Source: Lunularia cruciata (Eukaryota; Streptophyta; Marchantiopsida; Lunulariales; Lunulariaceae). From it: a stretch of 64,000 nucleotides of DNA. This document shows positions 60,161 through 64,000 of this stretch, one piece after another; within the stretch, counting starts at the first letter, position 1; each line of letters begins with the position of its first letter. Position numbers and translations under genes: made by a program. The notes under the pieces were generated by a model. That model was not told the origin of the DNA. It saw only the letters and a program-made list of their open reading frames with translations, and searched no databases. The stretch is taken from the NCBI GenBank assembly GCA_948567375.1, contig OX419761.1:17052501-17116500 (forward strand). Direction: 5' to 3'.

Positions 60161-60418
60161 AGGAATGGGATGGATGGAACTTATGGACCACCAAATCCAC
60201 TTCTACCAAACCATTGGGATTTTTGCGTCCAAATACTACCCAAGCATCATTTCACACAGTTCATCATCTTGCACTTTGGACAAGATTTTCTGCATATGAT
60301 CACCATATCTGAGGAACCCTTGGTGCTTCCGGTTGTAACTTATGGAGAACAGTGGATGTGTTATTTCTATGTGCTAATAAATTAGATAGATTTGGAGTGG
60401 TGTGATAGAGGAGCAACC

Positions 60419-61350
60419 ATGGCGGCAATACTTGATGTTATCCTTGCTATGCAACAACAAATCGAGCACCTTACTTGATTGTTGGATGAACGAGATCTTC
60501 GAAGACAAGAGCAGGTGGAGAGAGTACCAATTCAAGAAGGAGAAGATTGGATCAGATTCCCTAAACCCAAGGTATTTGAAGGCAAGAATCTCCTGAGTGC
60601 AGTGGAGAATTTTGTGTTTGATTGTGAACATTATTTTGAAGCTACCAATCTACAAGATGAGCGAAAACAGATTCTCTTGGCTTCTAGCCAATTAGATGGA
60701 GTAGCAAAGCTATGGTGGAGATTCCAAGTAGAGCGAGCCGAATGACAAATGGTTGCACCAATCTTGACATGGGCAGAATTCAAGAGTGCAATAATCAGTC
60801 GGTTCTAAGCTATAAATGCCACATGAGCTGCACGAGATAAGTTGGCAGAGTTGAAACAGATTGGCTCTGTAAGAAGTTACATCACGCAGTTCCAAAACAT
60901 CATCATGCAAATTCCAGATATTTTGGAAGGTGAAGCTTTGGATCAATTTGTGAGGGGCTTGAAGGCACAAACCAAATTAGAGGTAACCATGCGAGAGCCA
61001 CAACACTTGGAGGAAGCTATGCGGTTGGCCGAATGTTTTGATTCCTTGGTGGCAACAACTTGGTCTTGACCTCGACCCCCACAAAGCCTTCCAATACACT
61101 ACACACAAGTGAGGAGCCAGCACCAATGGTGCTGGCTCCTCCACTTGATGTTGGCAATTGATGGAATTCAACAAAGACCACTGGGTATGGCTGACAAGGA
61201 GAAACTGTGACAAAATGGTGGTTGTTTTTATTGTCACCAGTTGGGGCATTGCATTGCTGAATGTCCACTCAAGAATGGACGACCACAACAAGTTGCCCAA
61301 GTGGAGGTTGTGGAGCGGAATGATCAGGGAAACAAAGAATCCCAATAGGA
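60419..61350 (+). pseudogene. gag of element D2
   Basis: Starts MAAILDVILAMQQQIEHL at an ATG in a good context (CCATGG). Then PKPKVFEGKNLLSAVENFVF, DGVAKLWWRFQVERAE, ISRF, SYITQFQNIIMQIPDILEGE: the Retrotrans_gag fold of gypsy elements. The zinc knuckle CFYCHQLGHCIAEC (C-x2-C-x4-H-x4-C) lies near 61230-61265. In-frame stops (for example after IEHLT and VERAE) are few and look like point changes. Confidence 0.87.
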
Positions 61351-61374
61351 GATTTTGAGCCGCCTACTGGGAGC

Positions 61375-62010
61375 TTGATTAGTTCCAATGGGATTGAAGG
61401 CTCGACCTATGCAAGTCTGCTTCACTTGCAAGGTATGATATCTAATCAGGGTTGTAGGATTTTGGTTGATTCTAAAAGTTCAAAGAATTGCATGTCTATG
61501 CAAGTAGCAAAGGAATTGGGTATTCCTATCAAGCCAGTGATTGGAAGTAGTTTGATGATGGCGGATGGTAGAAAGGGTTCTACATTCCGCACCTCGTATC
61601 ATGTTACCTTCAAGATTGGGAAGGAGTATTTGGAATGTATGAGGTTTGTAGTGGCACCTCTACACTATGATATCATTCTGGGTCTACCTTGGCTTGAAGG
61701 TCATAAGGTTCAATTTGATTGGACCCGATGCCAAATTCAAGTACAACACCAAGGTAGGAATTTCCGATTAGGTTGTCTGGCACCTTTGAGTAAGACACCT
61801 AAGAATAGTCAGTCCCAAGATGGGAAGTTTGTCAAGAAGGTAGCCATAGAGCAAATTTGGAAGGGAGATGAGTCCCAAGATGGGAATTTTGCCAGGAAGG
61901 CAACCATGGAGCAAGCTTGGAAGAGAGATGAGTCCCTAGAAGGGAAGTTTGTTAATGAAGCAGCCATAGAGCAAGCTTTGGAGGAAGATAAGTATGTATT
62001 CACGGTGTAG
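61375..62010 (+). CDS. Protease domain of element D2, open 211-codon frame
   Basis: A retropepsin-like region: GCRILVDSKSSKNCMS has the active-site Asp but DSGA reads DSKS, so activity is doubtful. The second half ends PLHYDIILGLPWLEGHKVQF, typical of gypsy proteases. It is followed by three 20-residue tandem repeats (from 61811), an Arg/Lys-Asp/Glu-rich linker. It is the longest uninterrupted frame of the D family here; gag and RT on either side have stops, so it is not expected to yield a working polyprotein. Confidence 0.82.
   Translation: MISSNGIEGSTYASLLHLQGMISNQGCRILVDSKSSKNCMSMQVAKELGIPIKPVIGSSLMMADGRKGSTFRTSYHVTFKIGKEYLECMRFVVAPLHYDIILGLPWLEGHKVQFDWTRCQIQVQHQGRNFRLGCLAPLSKTPKNSQSQDGKFVKKVAIEQIWKGDESQDGNFARKATMEQAWKRDESLEGKFVNEAAIEQALEEDKYVFTV
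61811..61990 (+). repeat. Three 60-base in-frame tandem repeats after D2 protease
   Basis: Units 61811-61870, 61871-61930 and 61931-61990 each encode a 20-residue block of the form S-(Q/L)-(D/E)-G-(K/N)-F...(A/T)-(I/M)-E-Q. D1 keeps only parts of one unit (around 46385-46445), so copy number changed between the two elements. Confidence 0.93.
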
Positions 62011-62154
62011 ATCAAGCCGATTGCACAAGAACAATGAGGAGGAGGAGGTGAGGAGGGCCAAGTGCCGCATCAAGCAATGGTTGATCAGATAGTTCAGGAG
62101 TTTGCAGATGTGTTTCCAAATAATCTGCCAAAGGGATTACCCTCCGATTGAGGT

Positions 62155-64000
62155 ATGCTTTTCAATATCAAGTTATTGCCAAGGAGTACTCTAGTGAGTA
62201 GACCAATCTATCGGCTCTCACCAAAGGAGTTGGAGGAGTTGGAGGAGTTGGAGAAGGATTTCATACGACAAAGTACCTCTCCTTGGGGAGCACCGGTACT
62301 ATTTGTTCCAAAGAAGGATGGAGGACTTTGTTTCTGTATTGATTACCGTGTGCTCAATAAGCAAACTGTGAAGAATGCATATCCCTTGCCTTGGATCGAT
62401 GACTTGCTTGATCAATTAAGTGGAGCATGCTACTTTTCCAAGCTGGATCTCCGTAGCGGCTATTAGCAAATTCCTATTGAAGGAGAGGATGTGCAAAAGA
62501 CTGCCTTTTGCACAAGGTATGGACATTTCGAGTGGAGAGTTTTACCTTTTGGACTCACTAATGCTCTAGCAATCTTCATGGATCAGATGCATCGGGTGTT
62601 AGAGGGACTATTGGATTGGTCCGTGGTAGTTAGATGATATCTTGATCTATAGCATGACGGAGGCAAAACACATGAATCATGTGCGAGAAGTCCTAAGACG
62701 ACTACGATAGTGGCAATTTTACTGCAAGAAGTCAAAGTGTGCTTTTTGGCAAAAGGAGGTTACCTTCTTGGGTCATAAGATCTCATCAGAGGGGATCAAG
62801 ATGGAAGAAGAGAAGATCAAGGCCATTACTAATTGGCCTACCCCAAAGGATGCTACCAAAGTACGAGCATTCAATGGATTGGCCAGTTTTTACCGACGGT
62901 TCATCCACTATTATGCTCACGTGGCTGCACCATTGACTGACCTCTTGGGAAAGAACTCAAGCTTCCAGTGGACCACAAAGCATGAAGAAGCATTCCAGAA
63001 GTTAAAGCATATGGTGTCTTCAAGACCCATTCTTCAACCATATGATCCTCAACTACCTTGTGTGGTTGATTTTGATGCTTCTAACTTTGCAATTGGAGTT
63101 GTGTTGCAACAAGAATTTCCGGATGGACTACATCCTATTGCCTTTGTGTCTTGCCGACTAAATACAGCTGAAAGAAATTACTCTGCTTGAGATCAAGAAC
63201 AACTTGCAATGGTATATGCCACCAAGGTATGGAGGCATTATCTCTTGGGGAAACAAGTGATCATGCAAACTGATCACAAGCCATTGTTGCAGACCTTACA
63301 CCTGGAGCACATGAAGAGTCAACATCATTGACGGAAAGAGCAACTCCAATTTTTTGACATCAAACTTGAGTATAAACCAGGTCGGTTCCCTGTCATCCTT
63401 GATGCTTTATCACAACAACCTGATTTGAAGTCTCTTCCTCTCATCACGACAGCAAATACGATGGTGTCAATTGATCCCAAGATCCATAACAAGTTTTGGT
63501 TAGCTCTACAGCAAGATCCCTTCTTCCAAATGGTACATGGTTGGCTAACAAAAAGTGACAAGGAGTACAACACCTTCTCCTTCAAGGAAGGCCTTCTATT
63601 CCATGCGGACCAGATCTATGTTCTAGTCAAAGGTGATCTTCGACTTGTGCGCCTTCAAGAAGCCCATGATTTACCCATCGCTGGTCACATGGGTGTGGAC
63701 AAGATCTTGGGTACCCTCCAACGTTAATGGTGGTGGCCCAACATGACACAAGATGTTCAAGAATTTTTCCAATCGTGTGAGAGCTACCAACGTAACAAGG
63801 CCAACAACCAGAAGCCGGGTGGACTCCTTCAACCGCTTGCCGTTCCATCAGCTCGTTGGGAGCATGTGAGCTTGGATCTCATCACATCCTTACCAACAAC
63901 AAAACAAGGACACACAACCATCATGGTGTTTGTGGATAAGCTTAGTAAGCAAATCCACTTGGCACCAACCTGTGATATCGTGGATGCTCCAACCTTAGCA
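62155..64000 (+). pseudogene. RT, RNase H and integrase (partial) of element D2
   Basis: [53 protein letters not shown], then GHFEWRVLPFGLTNALAIFM. Two bases are missing at the catalytic loop relative to D1 (near 62625-62640), so the LDD pair is out of frame. RNase H: MGHKISSEGIKMEEEKIKAI, FDASNFAIGVVLQQEF, TDHKPLLQTLHLEHMKSQ. Integrase: EAHDLPIAGHMGVDK, WWWPNMTQDVQEFFQSCE, then SLDLITSLPTTKQGH with the first catalytic Asp. The match to D1 is close throughout. Truncated by the window edge. Confidence 0.88.

Larger units (their letters stand above)
60148..64000 (+). mobile_element. Element D2: Ty3/gypsy element, continues past the window
   Basis: Second copy of the D family, in the same orientation and sharing an LTR with D1. 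Better preserved than D1. It reaches the integrase core (VFVDKLSK-IHLAPTCDIVDA) at the window end, so its chromodomain and 3' LTR are not seen. Confidence 0.9.

Overview
This is a eukaryotic, almost certainly land-plant nuclear window. Evidence: multi-exon genes with short GT-AG introns, a plant-type aldo-keto reductase pair, a complex I assembly factor, and about 45 kb of nested Ty3/gypsy LTR retrotransposons primed by initiator tRNA-Met. I infer a seed-free plant (moss-like) from the general look of the genes and the retroelement types. Nothing in the window proves the species.

Layout. 1-5640: AT-rich DNA with an (AT)n tract and a strong hairpin, no gene seen. 5640-17000: gene island. It holds a nine-exon NDUFAF2-like complex I assembly factor (6506-9335, +) and two tandemly duplicated five-exon AKR4-type aldo-keto reductases (11272-13117 and 14683-16654, both -), each with the complete D-Y-K-H catalytic tetrad. 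17000-19271: unassigned, with one MITE-like foldback. 19272-64000: nested retrotransposons.

Retrotransposon nest. Element A (19272 to about 40690, +) is interrupted by element B (23503-34276, -, a chromovirus, TSD TTGGT), by solo LTR C2 and by solo LTR H1. B itself contains a 3.7 kb non-coding CT-rich insert F and solo LTR C1. Element D1 (44337-60147, +) is interrupted by element E (48205-57905, -), which carries solo LTR H2, and by solo LTR C3. D1 shares its right LTR with a second copy, D2, which runs out of the window.

The most interesting system is the A/E family. Between its protease and reverse transcriptase it encodes a C5-cytosine DNA methyltransferase (motif I LELFGG, motif IV GWPCQ, motif VI ENI/ENV, motif VIII, and an LGQAMDLN motif X-like segment). 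After the integrase, where chromoviruses carry a chromodomain, it encodes a PHD-finger-like module. The inferred order is gag - PR - C5-MTase - RT - RNase H - IN - PHD: a retrotransposon family with its own chromatin writer and a putative reader. Both copies here are decayed, and the stops I checked are all one C-to-T or G-to-A step from a sense codon. The D and B families carry ordinary chromodomain remnants, so three gypsy families with different chromatin-targeting solutions lie side by side.
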